Positions 18,931-28,211 of a stretch of DNA of 64,000 nt are shown piece after piece. Position 1 is the stretch's first letter. Each line of letters opens with the position of its first letter. Under the pieces are notes generated by a model, which was not told the DNA's origin, made no database searches, and worked only from the letters and a program-made list of their open reading frames with translations. The position numbers and the translations under genes are program-made. The stretch comes from Buttiauxella selenatireducens (GTDB taxonomy: Bacteria; Pseudomonadota; Gammaproteobacteria; Enterobacterales; Enterobacteriaceae). The stretch covers positions 3,720,001-3,784,000 of the forward strand of contig NZ_CP133838.1 of assembly GCF_031432975.1 (NCBI RefSeq). The letters run 5' to 3'.

Positions 18931-19194
18931 TCAATGTCTGATGGTGGGCGGAATGCCTTGTTGGCTACAGTTATCGACGACACGACGTATTTGCCTGGCA
19001 TGGTTATAAGCACTGCGTGGCGAGCTCCAGATGCAACTAATACAAAACTCACCGCAGCGACAGGCTTTGTTATTCCAGGGGCAATACATCCTCCCCCAAC
19101 AGTGCGCACCGCCAGGGCGCACTTGCCAGCCCTGGCACTCGGCATAGCTTAATGCGGCTTCGATATCCTTATTCGGGTGTAAACGCCGTGTCAT
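18931..19194 (-). CDS. Small cysteine-rich protein, first gene of a two-gene cassette (HicA-like layout)
   Basis: 87 aa from the ATG at 19194, behind the very strong ribosome site AGGAGG. It has eight cysteines (20, 32, 38, 45, 47, 51, 54, 76), four of them in CRCGEFCISC, which could bind a metal. The order of a helix (DIEAALSYAECQGW), a Gly-Gly-x-His strand (RPGGAHCWGRMYC) and a basic C-terminal helix (NHARQIRRVVDNC) recalls the small HicA-type dsRNA-binding fold, but this is a visual likeness only. A palindromic operator lies 29-44 bases upstream. Not recognised as a named gene. Confidence 0.7.
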   Translation of the reverse strand: MTRRLHPNKDIEAALSYAECQGWQVRPGGAHCWGRMYCPWNNKACRCGEFCISCIWSSPRSAYNHARQIRRVVDNCSQQGIPPTIRH

Positions 19195-19222
19195 AAAACC
19201 TCCTGAGCATACTCGCAAAAAA

Positions 19223-19238
19223 GTTGTCATGTGACAAC
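19223..19238. promoter_or_regulatory. Palindromic operator of the two-gene cassette
   Basis: Arms GTTGTCA and TGACAAC are perfect with a two-base centre. The site lies 29-44 bases upstream of the 87-aa gene's start and just upstream of a TATGCT that could serve as its -10. Autoregulation by the HTH partner is inferred. Confidence 0.6.
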
Positions 19239-19365
19239 ATAAATTTAAAAGTAATTTACTCGCTTCGGTTTAATGTTCAAGCGGAAGAAGGGACAATTGA
19301 ACGCATCAGGAAGCGCGCCCGAAATATTTTCCGGGCGTTGCAGAAATGTTCAAAAGATCTGCGAG

Positions 19366-20049
19366 TTATGCAGAAAGAAGAGAAACATCCAGATAGTGAC
19401 CGAGCGCCGTTTGCTCGCTAAGTTGCGGGCAAAACGGAATTTCACCCAACATGGGGGCGTGTAACACATCGCGCAACGTGGCGATGTATTCTGTGTGGCG
19501 TTTCCCCGTAGGCTGAACGTCATTGGCAATCCACCCCGCCAGATGCAGGCCTGCATTTTTCACCGCATGAGCCGTAAGCATTGCATGGTTAATGCAGCCC
19601 AGTTTCACCCCAACAACCAGAATGACGGGCAACTGCTCCTGGATAACCCAATCGGCGAAAGTAACGGTCTGTGAAAGTGGCGTAAACCAGCCTCCCGCCC
19701 CTTCAACCTGCAACCAGTCAGCGTGTGAAGAGAGCGCTTCAAGCCCTGCTGAAAGCTGCGAAAACTCGATAGGTCGATTTTCTAACGCGCTCACAATATG
19801 CGGTGATGTCGGCTCCAGAAAGGCAAACGGATTGACCTGTTCATAGCCTAATGTGGCGCTGCTATTGCGCTGCAATGCAAGCGCATCGCTGTTACGAATA
19901 CCTGCTGCCGTCATTTCGCTGCCAGAGGCCACCGGTTTATACCCCGCAGTACGGTAACCCGCGTGCGTTGCGGCTTGCAGCAATGCACAACTGGCGACAG
20001 TTTTACCCACTTCGGTATCGGTTCCGGTCACAAACCATCTTTTAATCAC
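19366..20049 (-). CDS. bioD: Dethiobiotin synthetase
   Basis: ATP-dependent carboxylase of 227 aa closing the ureido ring of dethiobiotin, the penultimate step of biotin synthesis. The P-loop GTDTEVGKT is at 8-16 and the substrate Lys lies in YKPVASGSE; VEGAGGWFTPL is also present. Last gene of bioBFCD; its start overlaps the end of bioC by 8 bases. In E. coli uvrB follows directly; here an inserted segment separates them. Confidence 0.96.
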   Translation of the reverse strand: MIKRWFVTGTDTEVGKTVASCALLQAATHAGYRTAGYKPVASGSEMTAAGIRNSDALALQRNSSATLGYEQVNPFAFLEPTSPHIVSALENRPIEFSQLSAGLEALSSHADWLQVEGAGGWFTPLSQTVTFADWVIQEQLPVILVVGVKLGCINHAMLTAHAVKNAGLHLAGWIANDVQPTGKRHTEYIATLRDVLHAPMLGEIPFCPQLSEQTALGHYLDVSLLSA

Positions 20050-20800
20050 GTTCTATTACTCCACAAACGAGCTGCCAGGTCAGGGGGAATTGCCCCTCTT
20101 TTTGTGGCCAGGCGAGACTTAATTTTTGTAATTGTTGGCGGGTCATTAATGACGCTTTGCGTCCATCATGCAGATGCGTTGCTCCAATGCCTTTTAGCGA
20201 GTGCATGGCGCTCATTACGCTGACGTAGGACTGGCTAATCTCGTGGACTTTCAGGGAACAACGCCAGCCTTCGCAAGCACTCTGAATCTGCTCAAACGAG
20301 AGAAACTGATTCGCATGAGAGCGTTCATCCACCGCATGCCACGCGGTATGAAGTTCGCTTAATGAATCCGCAGCAAGCGTGGTAAATGCCACGCAACCGC
20401 CAGGGCGAGTGACGCGGTAAAGTTCACTCAAACCACTGCGTAAATCATTGCACCACTGCACAGCCAGATTGCTCCAGGCTAAATCCACTTGCCCATCGGG
20501 CAGTGCGATGGCCTCGATATCACCTTCGAGATAACCATCTGCCGACTCCTGTTGTGCCGCATAATTCAGCATGTCAGGTGAGAGATCCAACGCGGTCACA
20601 TGGCAGCCTTTTTTGCGCCATGCGCGGCTGTACCAGCCAGTGCCACATCCCGCATCCAGCATCGTAGCGATGCGTCGTCCTTCAAGCATATCGGCAAGCA
20701 ATTCACCACTGGTGCGTTGCAATTCGGCGTGGCTGTCATAGGTGGTTGCCGCGCGTCCAAATGCCGCCGCGATGGCAGCTTTGTTAACGTGTTGCGTCAT
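20042..20800 (-). CDS. bioC: Malonyl-[acyl-carrier protein] O-methyltransferase BioC
   Basis: SAM-dependent methyltransferase of 252 aa that caps malonyl-ACP so that fatty acid synthesis can build pimeloyl-ACP. Motif [14 protein letters not shown] lies at about 43-55 and post-[11 protein letters not shown] at about 64-73. Overlaps bioF by 17 bases and bioD by 8, so the four bio genes are translated as a coupled unit. Confidence 0.96.
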   Translation of the reverse strand: MTQHVNKAAIAAAFGRAATTYDSHAELQRTSGELLADMLEGRRIATMLDAGCGTGWYSRAWRKKGCHVTALDLSPDMLNYAAQQESADGYLEGDIEAIALPDGQVDLAWSNLAVQWCNDLRSGLSELYRVTRPGGCVAFTTLAADSLSELHTAWHAVDERSHANQFLSFEQIQSACEGWRCSLKVHEISQSYVSVMSAMHSLKGIGATHLHDGRKASLMTRQQLQKLSLAWPQKEGQFPLTWQLVCGVIERD

Positions 20801-21935
20801 ACAGCGCCTCCAGAAGCAGGTCGATATCCTCGCGGGTATGGCTTGCAGTCAGCGTCACACGCAACCGCGCCGTGCCGGGTGGCACCGTGGGCGGGCGAAT
20901 TGCCGTCAGCCAAAATCCGCGCTCGCGCAGCGTAGAAGCAAGGTTCACCGCCGCCTGATTCTCACCGACAATCACTGGCTGGATAGCCGTTTGCGAGGCC
21001 ATTAATTTCAGCGGTAACTTTTCGGCCCCGGCACGGAAATGGGCGATATTGGCCTGCAATTGCCTCCGTCTTGCATCATCACGACGTATCACCTGCAACG
21101 CAGCCGTTAACGCGCAGGCCTGGGCTGGCGGCATTGCTGTGCTGTAAATGAGATGTCGGGCAAACTGGAGCAGATAATCAGCGAGCGACTCACTGCACAG
21201 CACCGCAGCACCACTGATGCCAAATGCTTTTCCGAAGGTCACGACCAGCAAATCTGGCTTAATCTGTTGCTGGTCACAACTTCCCCGCCCTTCTCTCCCA
21301 ACGACACCAATGCCATGAGCATCGTCAACCATCAACAATGCCCCTGCGTCGCGGCTGGCTCTGGCGATTTCAGCCAACGGTGCAGCATCGCCATCCATGC
21401 TGAACACCCCTTCGGTAATGACCAGTTGTTGACCGTCGCCAGGTTGCGCCAGCAAAGTTTGCAGTGATTGCACATCGTTATGCGCAAAACGCCGCAGTTG
21501 CGCCGGGCTATGCATTGCGGCTTCCAGAAGCGAGGCATGGCTGAGCTTATCGGCAATAATTCGGTCTGATTTTTCAGTTAGCGCCGCAATCAACGCCTGA
21601 TTCGCCGCAAAACCTGAAATAAACAGCAGCGCACGAGGATAGCCGAGCCAATCCGCAAGCTGCTGTTCACAGTGTTGATGCGCCTGGTGATAGCCCGTGA
21701 CATGCCCCGAGCCGCCACTGCCGACACCGTAAATCTCAGCCCCTTGCTGCCAGGCTTGAATGACCTCCGCATGGTGGCTCATTCCCAGGTAGTCATTGCT
21801 GGAAAAATTCAGGTAACGAATTTCATTTTGAACAAGATAGCGCCCGCTCCCTTGCTCATTCACCTGACGAATACGGAAACTGTCATTCGTGCGCCGTTGT
21901 TCAAGGGCGCTATCGATTCGTTGCTGCCAACTCAT
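20784..21935 (-). CDS. bioF: 8-amino-7-oxononanoate synthase
   Basis: PLP enzyme of the alpha-oxoamine synthase family, 383 aa, condensing pimeloyl-ACP with alanine. Visible are [13 protein letters not shown] near residue 43, the Asp-Ala-His of [12 protein letters not shown], and the PLP lysine in [14 protein letters not shown]. Its start overlaps the bioB stop by 4 bases. Length and start match E. coli. Confidence 0.96.
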   Translation of the reverse strand: MSWQQRIDSALEQRRTNDSFRIRQVNEQGSGRYLVQNEIRYLNFSSNDYLGMSHHAEVIQAWQQGAEIYGVGSGGSGHVTGYHQAHQHCEQQLADWLGYPRALLFISGFAANQALIAALTEKSDRIIADKLSHASLLEAAMHSPAQLRRFAHNDVQSLQTLLAQPGDGQQLVITEGVFSMDGDAAPLAEIARASRDAGALLMVDDAHGIGVVGREGRGSCDQQQIKPDLLVVTFGKAFGISGAAVLCSESLADYLLQFARHLIYSTAMPPAQACALTAALQVIRRDDARRRQLQANIAHFRAGAEKLPLKLMASQTAIQPVIVGENQAAVNLASTLRERGFWLTAIRPPTVPPGTARLRVTLTASHTREDIDLLLEALYDATR

Positions 21936-22972
21936 ACAGCCGCCGCGTTGTAGTAATTCTCCGTATCTGCTGAAAGCAATTGATCGGTCAGTTGCTGCTG
22001 TTGTTCGTTATCGCCCGCATGAGTCGTCGTTTGTTGCGGGTTAAGCCCCAATTTGCGGAACAATTGCAGGTCTTTGTCTTCTTCAGGATTTGGCGTGGTG
22101 AGCAGTTTGCAGCCGTAGAAAATCGAGTTGGCACCCGCCATGAAGCACATGGCCTGAGTTTGCTCACTCATCTGTTCGCGCCCGGCAGAAAGACGCACGA
22201 ACGATGTTGGCATCATGATGCGCGCCACGGCGATAGTACGAATAAAATCAAACGCATCGACGTCTTCATTATCCGCCATCGGTGTGCCTTTCACTTTTAC
22301 CAACATATTGATGGGCACGCTTTCTGGCGGCGTCGGCAAATTGGCAAGTTGCAGCAGCAATCCGGCTCGGTCGGTCACCGTTTCGCCCAAACCAACAATG
22401 CCGCCTGAGCACACTTTAATCCCGGCACCGCGCACTTTATCCAGCGTGTCGAGACGCTCCTGATAGGTGCGAGTGGTAATAATATTGCCGTAGAATTCTG
22501 GCGAGGTATCAAGGTTATGGTTGTAATAATCCAGCCCTGCGTTGGCGAGGCGCTGCGCCTGGGAATCGGTTAACGTGCCAAGCGTCATGCAGGTTTCCAG
22601 CCCCATTTCGCGCACGCCCTGCACCATTTGTTCAAGATACGGCATATCGCGATCGTTAGGGTTTTTCCAGGCCGCGCCCATGCAGAAACGGGTAGAACCG
22701 GCGTTTAGCGCTTTACGCGCCGAGTCCAGAACCAGCTCAACTTCCATCAAACGTTCGGACGCAAGACCGGTTTTGTATCGCGCGCTTTGTGGGCAATATT
22801 TGCAGTCTTCCGGGCAAGCCCCGGTTTTAATCGACAGCAACGTGCTGACCTGAACATGACGGGGATCGAAGTGCTGACGGTGAACTTGTTGCGCCTCAAA
22901 CATCAGTTCGAGGAAAGGTTTTTCAAATAAAGCAGTGACCTGCGACATTGACCAGCGTGCGTGGTGAGCCAT
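21932..22972 (-). CDS. bioB: Biotin synthase
   Basis: Radical SAM enzyme of 346 aa inserting sulfur into dethiobiotin. The cluster motif is CPEDCKYC at about 53-60. Further cluster-ligand and binding regions are visible: [18 protein letters not shown] and the conserved Arg in RLSAGREQM. First gene of the bioBFCD operon, transcribed away from bioA out of the shared operator. Confidence 0.97.
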   Translation of the reverse strand: MAHHARWSMSQVTALFEKPFLELMFEAQQVHRQHFDPRHVQVSTLLSIKTGACPEDCKYCPQSARYKTGLASERLMEVELVLDSARKALNAGSTRFCMGAAWKNPNDRDMPYLEQMVQGVREMGLETCMTLGTLTDSQAQRLANAGLDYYNHNLDTSPEFYGNIITTRTYQERLDTLDKVRGAGIKVCSGGIVGLGETVTDRAGLLLQLANLPTPPESVPINMLVKVKGTPMADNEDVDAFDFIRTIAVARIMMPTSFVRLSAGREQMSEQTQAMCFMAGANSIFYGCKLLTTPNPEEDKDLQLFRKLGLNPQQTTTHAGDNEQQQQLTDQLLSADTENYYNAAAV

Positions 22973-23017
22973 TGGGCGTCTCCAAAAAGGGTGTTGTTAG
23001 CCGTTGATTGACGTTAT

Positions 23018-23055
23018 ACTTGTAAACCTAAATCTTTTTTAAATGGTTTACAAGT
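23018..23055. promoter_or_regulatory. bioO operator (BirA site) between bioB and bioA
   Basis: Perfect 11-bp arms ACTTGTAAACC (23018-23028) and GGTTTACAAGT (23045-23055) with a 16-base spacer match the E. coli bioO almost base for base. BirA carrying biotinoyl-AMP binds here as a dimer and represses both divergent transcripts. The bioA ATG starts only 7 bases after the operator, as in E. coli. Confidence 0.95.
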
Positions 23056-23061
23056 CACCCT

Positions 23062-24351
23062 ATGACCCCTGCTGATTTAGCGTTCGACCAACAACATATC
23101 TGGCACCCGTACACTTCCATGACCCAACCGTTACCGGTTTATCCGGTGGTGGCGGCAACGGGCTGCGAACTGCAACTTGCTGATGGTAAAGCCCTTGTTG
23201 ATGGGATGTCATCCTGGTGGGCGGCGATCCATGGCTACAATCACCCGCGCCTGAATCAAGCGATGAAAGATCAGATTGAGCAGATGTCGCATGTGATGTT
23301 TGGCGGTATCACACATCCGCCTGCCGTTGCGCTGTGCCGCAAACTGGTCGCCATGACGCCGGAAAATCTTGAATGCGTTTTCCTTGCCGACTCCGGCTCT
23401 GTTGCCGTTGAAGTGGCGATGAAAATGGCATTGCAGTACTGGCATGCCAAAGGCGAGCCCCGCCAGCGGTTTCTCACCTTCCGCCACGGTTATCACGGCG
23501 ATACCTTTGGCGCAATGTCGGTTTGCGATCCCGATAATTCGATGCACAGCTTGTGGCAGGGATATCTCCCTGAGCATCTGTTTGCACCTGCACCAAACTG
23601 CCGCTTTGACGACGAGTGGGATGAGATGGACATTGTGCCATTCGCACGTTTAATGGCCGCACATCGTCATGAAATCGCGGCCGTAATCCTTGAGCCGATC
23701 GTTCAGGGTGCCGGCGGAATGCGTTTTTATCATCCTGAATGGCTCAGGCGCATTCGTCGCATGTGCGACCGCGAAGGGATTTTGCTGATTGCCGATGAGA
23801 TAGCAACCGGCTTTGGTCGCACTGGCAAGCTGTTTGCCTGCGAACATGCGGGCATTTCACCGGATATTTTATGTCTTGGTAAAGCGCTGACCGGCGGTAC
23901 CATGACACTCTCCGCCACATTGACCACGCGCCTGGTGGCAGACACCATCAGCAATGGTGAAGCCGGATGCTTTATGCATGGCCCAACGTTTATGGGCAAT
24001 CCGTTAGCCTGCGCGGTGGCGAGCGAAAGCCTCGCGATACTTGAATCAGGCGAGTGGCAGCAGCAAGTGAATGCACTAGAGGAGCAGTTGTTGGCGGGGC
24101 TGAAACCGTTGCAGGATTGCGCACAAGTGGCGGATATCCGCGTGCTTGGCGCGATTGGCGTCGTGGAAACACACCATCCGGTGGACATGGCGGCACTTCA
24201 GGCGTTCTTTGTCGATCAGGGTGTGTGGATCCGTCCTTTCGGGCGCCTGATTTACCTGATGCCGCCGTACGTCATCGCGCATGAGCAACTGGCAAAACTG
24301 ATTAAAGCCGTGGCAAATGCGGTGGAAAATCCTGCATTTTTCAAAAGCTGA
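23062..24351 (+). CDS. bioA: Adenosylmethionine-8-amino-7-oxononanoate aminotransferase
   Basis: Class III PLP aminotransferase of 429 aa making 7,8-diaminopelargonate with SAM as amino donor. Visible are WHPYTSM near the N-terminus, [12 protein letters not shown], the PLP-binding Asp in [14 protein letters not shown], and the Schiff-base Lys in CLGKALTGG. No Shine-Dalgarno is possible in the 6 bases between bioO and the ATG, so the leader must start inside the operator. Divergent from bioB. Confidence 0.96.
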   Translation: MTPADLAFDQQHIWHPYTSMTQPLPVYPVVAATGCELQLADGKALVDGMSSWWAAIHGYNHPRLNQAMKDQIEQMSHVMFGGITHPPAVALCRKLVAMTPENLECVFLADSGSVAVEVAMKMALQYWHAKGEPRQRFLTFRHGYHGDTFGAMSVCDPDNSMHSLWQGYLPEHLFAPAPNCRFDDEWDEMDIVPFARLMAAHRHEIAAVILEPIVQGAGGMRFYHPEWLRRIRRMCDREGILLIADEIATGFGRTGKLFACEHAGISPDILCLGKALTGGTMTLSATLTTRLVADTISNGEAGCFMHGPTFMGNPLACAVASESLAILESGEWQQQVNALEEQLLAGLKPLQDCAQVADIRVLGAIGVVETHHPVDMAALQAFFVDQGVWIRPFGRLIYLMPPYVIAHEQLAKLIKAVANAVENPAFFKS

Positions 24352-24419
24352 GCACCAGCAAGCCACTCGCGGATGCACTACACTTCGAGGATCGTTTCAC
24401 GCCCTTAAGGGAGAATCAG

Positions 24420-25100
24420 ATGAAGGTCCTCATGGTTTTAACCTCGCACGATCAACTGGGTAATACCGGCAAACCCACAGGCTTTTGGCTTGAGGAGTTT
24501 GCCGCGCCCTATTATGTCTTTCGCGATGCAGGTCTGAAAATCACCCTCGCCTCACCAAAAGGTGGGCAGCCGCCGCTTGATCCCAAAAGCGATGCGCCAG
24601 ATGCGCAAACTGATGATACCCGTCGTTTCCGTCATGATTCCGACGCACAACAACGGTTAGCCAATACCGTAAAACTCGACAGCGTCAGCGCTGAAGATTT
24701 TGATGCGGTGTTTTATCCCGGCGGCCATGGGCCGTTGTGGGATTTGGCAGACGATAAACACTCAATAACCCTGATTGAGCAATTTTGGGCCGCAGGGAAA
24801 CCCGTTGGCGCGGTATGCCATGCGCCAGGGGTTTTGCGCAATGTGATAAAACCGGATGGCTCACCGCTGGTCAAAGGTAAACGGGTGACGGGTTTTACCA
24901 ACAGTGAAGAAGATGGCGTTGGCCTGACGGCAATCGTGCCATTTTTGGTGGAAGATGAACTGAAAAAAGCCGGTGGGTTGTTTGAGCGCACTGATGATTG
25001 GGGCGAGTATGCAGTCGTTGACGGGCATCTGGTGACCGGTCAAAACCCAGCGTCATCAGCCATTGCCGCCGAAGAATTGTTGAAGTTACTGAATCTCTAA
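24420..25100 (+). CDS. DJ-1/PfpI-family protein (class I glutamine amidotransferase-like)
   Basis: 226 aa, Hsp31-like branch of the DJ-1/PfpI superfamily. The nucleophile elbow is AVCHAPG with the Cys near residue 132; the acidic partner lies in TGFWLEEFAAPYYVF near the N-terminus, and YPGGHGPLWDL supplies the backbone Gly-Gly-His. Such proteins act as glyoxalase III, deglycase-like enzymes or chaperones; which applies here cannot be read. It starts behind AAGGGAG, sits 68 bases after bioA and 15 before ybhB, and is not at this place in E. coli. Confidence 0.85.
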   Translation: MKVLMVLTSHDQLGNTGKPTGFWLEEFAAPYYVFRDAGLKITLASPKGGQPPLDPKSDAPDAQTDDTRRFRHDSDAQQRLANTVKLDSVSAEDFDAVFYPGGHGPLWDLADDKHSITLIEQFWAAGKPVGAVCHAPGVLRNVIKPDGSPLVKGKRVTGFTNSEEDGVGLTAIVPFLVEDELKKAGGLFERTDDWGEYAVVDGHLVTGQNPASSAIAAEELLKLLNL

Positions 25101-25115
25101 CCCTCAGGAGCGGCT

Positions 25116-25592
25116 ATGAAACTGATAAGCCAGGATTTCAAAGAAGGGGATAAACTTCCCTGGCGCCAGGTATTTAATGGCATGGGATACGATGGCGATA
25201 ATATTTCCCCGCATTTAGCATGGGACGATGTCCCGGCGGGAACGAAAAGTTTTGTCGTGACCAGTTACGATCCTGACGCACCAACGGGTTCGGGCTGGTG
25301 GCATTGGGTGGTGATCAATCTTCCCGCCGACACCCGTGTTTTGCCGCAAGGAGCTGGCTCAGGGCTTGCTCAATTACCTGAACCAGCAAGAGAAACCTGG
25401 ACCGATTTTGGCAAACCCGGTTACGGCGGCGCGGCACCACCAAAAGGGGAATCACACCGCTACATTTTCACCGTTTACGCTCTGGACGTTGAAACGTTGG
25501 ATGTCGGTGACACCGCTTCTGGCGCAATGGTCGGTTTTAACGTCCATTTCCACGCGTTAGGCAGCGCCTCTATTACCGCTATGTTCAATTAA
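25116..25592 (+). CDS. ybhB: PEBP-family protein YbhB
   Basis: Raf-kinase-inhibitor-like (phosphatidylethanolamine-binding) protein of 158 aa, cytoplasmic by lack of a signal peptide. The family signatures YDPDAPTGSGWWHWVVINLP and GAAPPKGESHRYIFTVYAL are intact, including the Asp/His anion-binding pocket residues. The physiological ligand in bacteria is unknown. It starts 15 bases after the DJ-1 gene behind CAGGAG, so the two are probably cotranscribed. Confidence 0.93.
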   Translation: MKLISQDFKEGDKLPWRQVFNGMGYDGDNISPHLAWDDVPAGTKSFVVTSYDPDAPTGSGWWHWVVINLPADTRVLPQGAGSGLAQLPEPARETWTDFGKPGYGGAAPPKGESHRYIFTVYALDVETLDVGDTASGAMVGFNVHFHALGSASITAMFN

Positions 25593-25604
25593 TCCTATCT
25601 TTAC

Positions 25605-25629
25605 GAAGCCGATTTGCATAATCGGCTTC
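25605..25629 (+). terminator. Hairpin after ybhB
   Basis: A 9-bp perfect stem GAAGCCGAT / ATCGGCTTC with a 7-base loop begins 13 bases after the ybhB stop. The downstream tract (CCGTTTCGCTC) is only partly T-rich. Confidence 0.6.
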
Positions 25630-25703
25630 CCGTTTCGCTCAACTTAGTATAAAAAAGCAGGCTTTAAGATCCCCTTTTAAACTTGCACTGCAAGGAGCAA
25701 CCC

Positions 25704-26996
25704 TTGAACACATTCTCTGTTTCTCGCCGGGCAGCCGTGCTCGCTTTTGCTGTGGCGCTTTCTGCCTGTAGTTCTACATCGCCAGATGAACGCCCTTCTA
25801 CTCAAGCGGCGCCAGGCACTCAATCTCGTCCGATTTTATCTTCCGATGAAGCTCAGAACTTTGTTCAGGCGCGCTACTTCTCATCAAAGAATAAAGATGA
25901 AGCGCCATGGGCACCGTCGTCTATTCGCATTCCTCAGCAGCCTGATTTTGTCGTGGGTACAGCGGGTGGCGCAGGTGTGACGCACACCTCTATTCAGGCC
26001 GCCGTTGATGCCGCCATTATGAAACACAGCAATACCCGTCAGTACATCGCGATTCAGCCAGGCGAATATGTCGGCACTGTTTATATTCCGGCAGGCTCTG
26101 GCAGCGTGACGCTGTATGGCACGACCGACAATGCCAGCGATGTAAAAATCACCATGCCGCTGGACTCTGAAATCGACGTAAACACCTGGCGTCGCGCGGT
26201 TAACCCCGCAGGCAAATATATGCCGGGTAAACCAGCGTGGTACATGTTTGATAGCTGCCAGAGCAAGCGTAGCGCGACCGTAGGTATTATGTGCTCTGCT
26301 GCTGTGTGGTCACAGAACAATGGCTTGCAGTTGCAAAACCTGACCATCGCTAACACGCTGGGTGACAGCGTTGATGCCGGTAACCATCAGGCCGTCGCAT
26401 TGCGTACCGATGGCGATAAAGTCCAGCTGAACAATGTTCACCTGTTAGGTCGTCAGAACACCTTCTTTGTGACCAACAGCGATGTTCAAAACCGCCTGTT
26501 GAATGACCGTCAGCCACGCACATTTGTCACCAACAGCTACATTGAAGGTGATGTGGATGTGGTTGCAGGCCGCGGTGCGGTGGTGTTTGAGAATACCGAT
26601 TTCCGTCTGGTAAACAGCCGTACTAAAGAGGGTTCTGTGTTTGCTCCGGCTACGCTGCCAAATATTTATTACGGTTTCCTTGCGATTAACAGCCGCTTTA
26701 CCGCAGCGGGTGACGCGCAGTTGGGTCGCGCCTGGGATGTTGAAGCGACTGAAAATGGTTATACCGCAGGCCAGACTTCAAACGGCCAGGTGGTTATCCG
26801 TGATAGCGTGATTAACGAAGGTTTCAATATCGCGAAACCGTGGGGTGATGCCGCCAGCTCTAAACGTCCGTTCACCGGCAACACCGGAACGAAGGGCGAG
26901 AAAGACGCAATCCAGCGCGATTTGAATGATGCTAACGCAAACCGCATGTGGGAATTCAACAACCGTGGCGTAGGTAGCCAGGTCGTTGCTGAGTAA
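25704..26996 (+). CDS. ybhC: Outer-membrane lipoprotein YbhC, pectinesterase-fold acyl-CoA thioesterase family
   Basis: 430 aa starting at a TTG (25704) with AAGGAGC upstream; this gives the family N-terminus MNTFSVSRR, whereas the in-frame ATG 21 bases earlier precedes the ribosome site. The signal peptide ends in the lipobox LSAC, so the mature protein is lipidated at Cys 25; the next residues (SS) do not call for inner-membrane retention. The rest is a right-handed beta-helix of the carbohydrate esterase 8 family (YIEGDVDVVAGRGAVVFENT). E. coli YbhC is reported to lack pectin esterase activity. Confidence 0.9.
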   Translation: MNTFSVSRRAAVLAFAVALSACSSTSPDERPSTQAAPGTQSRPILSSDEAQNFVQARYFSSKNKDEAPWAPSSIRIPQQPDFVVGTAGGAGVTHTSIQAAVDAAIMKHSNTRQYIAIQPGEYVGTVYIPAGSGSVTLYGTTDNASDVKITMPLDSEIDVNTWRRAVNPAGKYMPGKPAWYMFDSCQSKRSATVGIMCSAAVWSQNNGLQLQNLTIANTLGDSVDAGNHQAVALRTDGDKVQLNNVHLLGRQNTFFVTNSDVQNRLLNDRQPRTFVTNSYIEGDVDVVAGRGAVVFENTDFRLVNSRTKEGSVFAPATLPNIYYGFLAINSRFTAAGDAQLGRAWDVEATENGYTAGQTSNGQVVIRDSVINEGFNIAKPWGDAASSKRPFTGNTGTKGEKDAIQRDLNDANANRMWEFNNRGVGSQVVAE

Positions 26997-27020
26997 ACAT
27001 CCGCGCTTTGCTTAAAACAA

Positions 27021-27044
27021 AAAACCTCGCCGCAGCGAGGTTTT
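27021..27044. terminator. Bidirectional terminator between ybhC and pgl
   Basis: Stem AAAACCTCGC / GCGAGGTTTT with a 4-base loop is flanked by A-run and T-run, so it can stop transcripts from both convergent genes. Confidence 0.9.
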
Positions 27045-27070
27045 TTATGCAACTTGAAGTATGACGGGTA

Positions 27071-28069
27071 TTAGTGTGCGTTAACGACCACCCACATAGG
27101 CCCCTGCCCAACGGCATAACGGCCTTTCTCTTCCAGTAAACCTTGCTCACCGGTGATTTGATACACCGCGATATGGTGAGACTTTTGACCCGCGGCAATC
27201 AAATATTTACCTGAGTGATCAACGTTAAAGCCGCGTGGCTGCGTTTCGGTCGGCTGATAGCCTTCGACGGCCAGGACACTGCCATCTTCAGAGACGCTGA
27301 ATACCGTGATGATGCTGGCAGTACGGTCGCAGGTATACAGGTGACGACCATCAGGAGTGATGTGAATATCTGCGGCCCAACGGGTGTCAGAGAAGCCAGA
27401 AGGCATCATATCGAGCGTTTGCACGCATTCAATTTTTCCGTAAGCATTCTTCAGTTCCCACACGTCGACAGAACCGTTCAATTCGTTAACGCAGTAACCG
27501 TATTGCTGATTCGGGTGGAACACCATATGGCGTGGGCCAGCCCCTTCAACGGTGGTCACTTCCGCCGGAGTTTGTGCGACCAGATGACCGTCGTCAGACA
27601 GCGTGAACTGGCAGATGCGATCTTGTTTCAACGCCGGAACCCACAAGGTGCGATTGTCCGGGGAAATATTGGCAGAGTGGCAACCTTCTAAACCTTCCAC
27701 CACTTCAACCACTTCACCAGGTAAACCATCGTTGCTCAGGCTCACCACACTGACGCTGCCCGCATTGTAAGACGCGCTGAACAGGAAGCGGCCTTGATGG
27801 TCGGTCGAAATGTGCGTTGGGCTGCCAGGGATCGCCGTTACACCCGCTTCGGTGAGCATGCCGTCGTCCGGCGCAATGCGGTAAGCAATGACGCGAAATT
27901 CAGGGCGCACACCCACGTACAGATAACGTTTGTCGGGGCTGATAACCATCGGCTGAACCTGACCTGCAACATCCACCACCTGCACCAGAGTTAACTCGCC
28001 GCTGGAGTTAAGTTGCCAAACGTGGATTTGCTGGCTTTCCGGGCTAGCGGTATAGACTGTTTGTTTCAT
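27071..28069 (-). CDS. pgl: 6-phosphogluconolactonase
   Basis: Seven-bladed beta-propeller lactonase of 332 aa (YbhE type), second step of the oxidative pentose phosphate pathway. Repeated blade motifs are visible ([65 protein letters not shown]), with the proposed catalytic His/Glu/Arg in [12 protein letters not shown]. The start at 28069 ([18 protein letters not shown]) matches E. coli. Divergent from ybhA across 142 bases. Confidence 0.95.
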   Translation of the reverse strand: MKQTVYTASPESQQIHVWQLNSSGELTLVQVVDVAGQVQPMVISPDKRYLYVGVRPEFRVIAYRIAPDDGMLTEAGVTAIPGSPTHISTDHQGRFLFSASYNAGSVSVVSLSNDGLPGEVVEVVEGLEGCHSANISPDNRTLWVPALKQDRICQFTLSDDGHLVAQTPAEVTTVEGAGPRHMVFHPNQQYGYCVNELNGSVDVWELKNAYGKIECVQTLDMMPSGFSDTRWAADIHITPDGRHLYTCDRTASIITVFSVSEDGSVLAVEGYQPTETQPRGFNVDHSGKYLIAAGQKSHHIAVYQITGEQGLLEEKGRYAVGQGPMWVVVNAH

Positions 28070-28211
28070 GGAATCTCTCTCCTCCCAACGTCTTGAGTAA
28101 TAGTCACAAGGGTAGTGCCAATTGCTGCTTCGTGTTGGGATTTTGAACAACGCTGCAAGCGGTGTAACATCGGCACAGGCCTTATGATTCTGAATTTGAC
28201 TGGAACCCTAA

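Noticed and set aside
19313..19337. Terminator for bioBFCD (stem CGCCCG / CGGGCG)
   Set aside because: Only six base pairs, an A/T-rich loop and no T-run on the bio strand; the end of the bio transcript is left unassigned.
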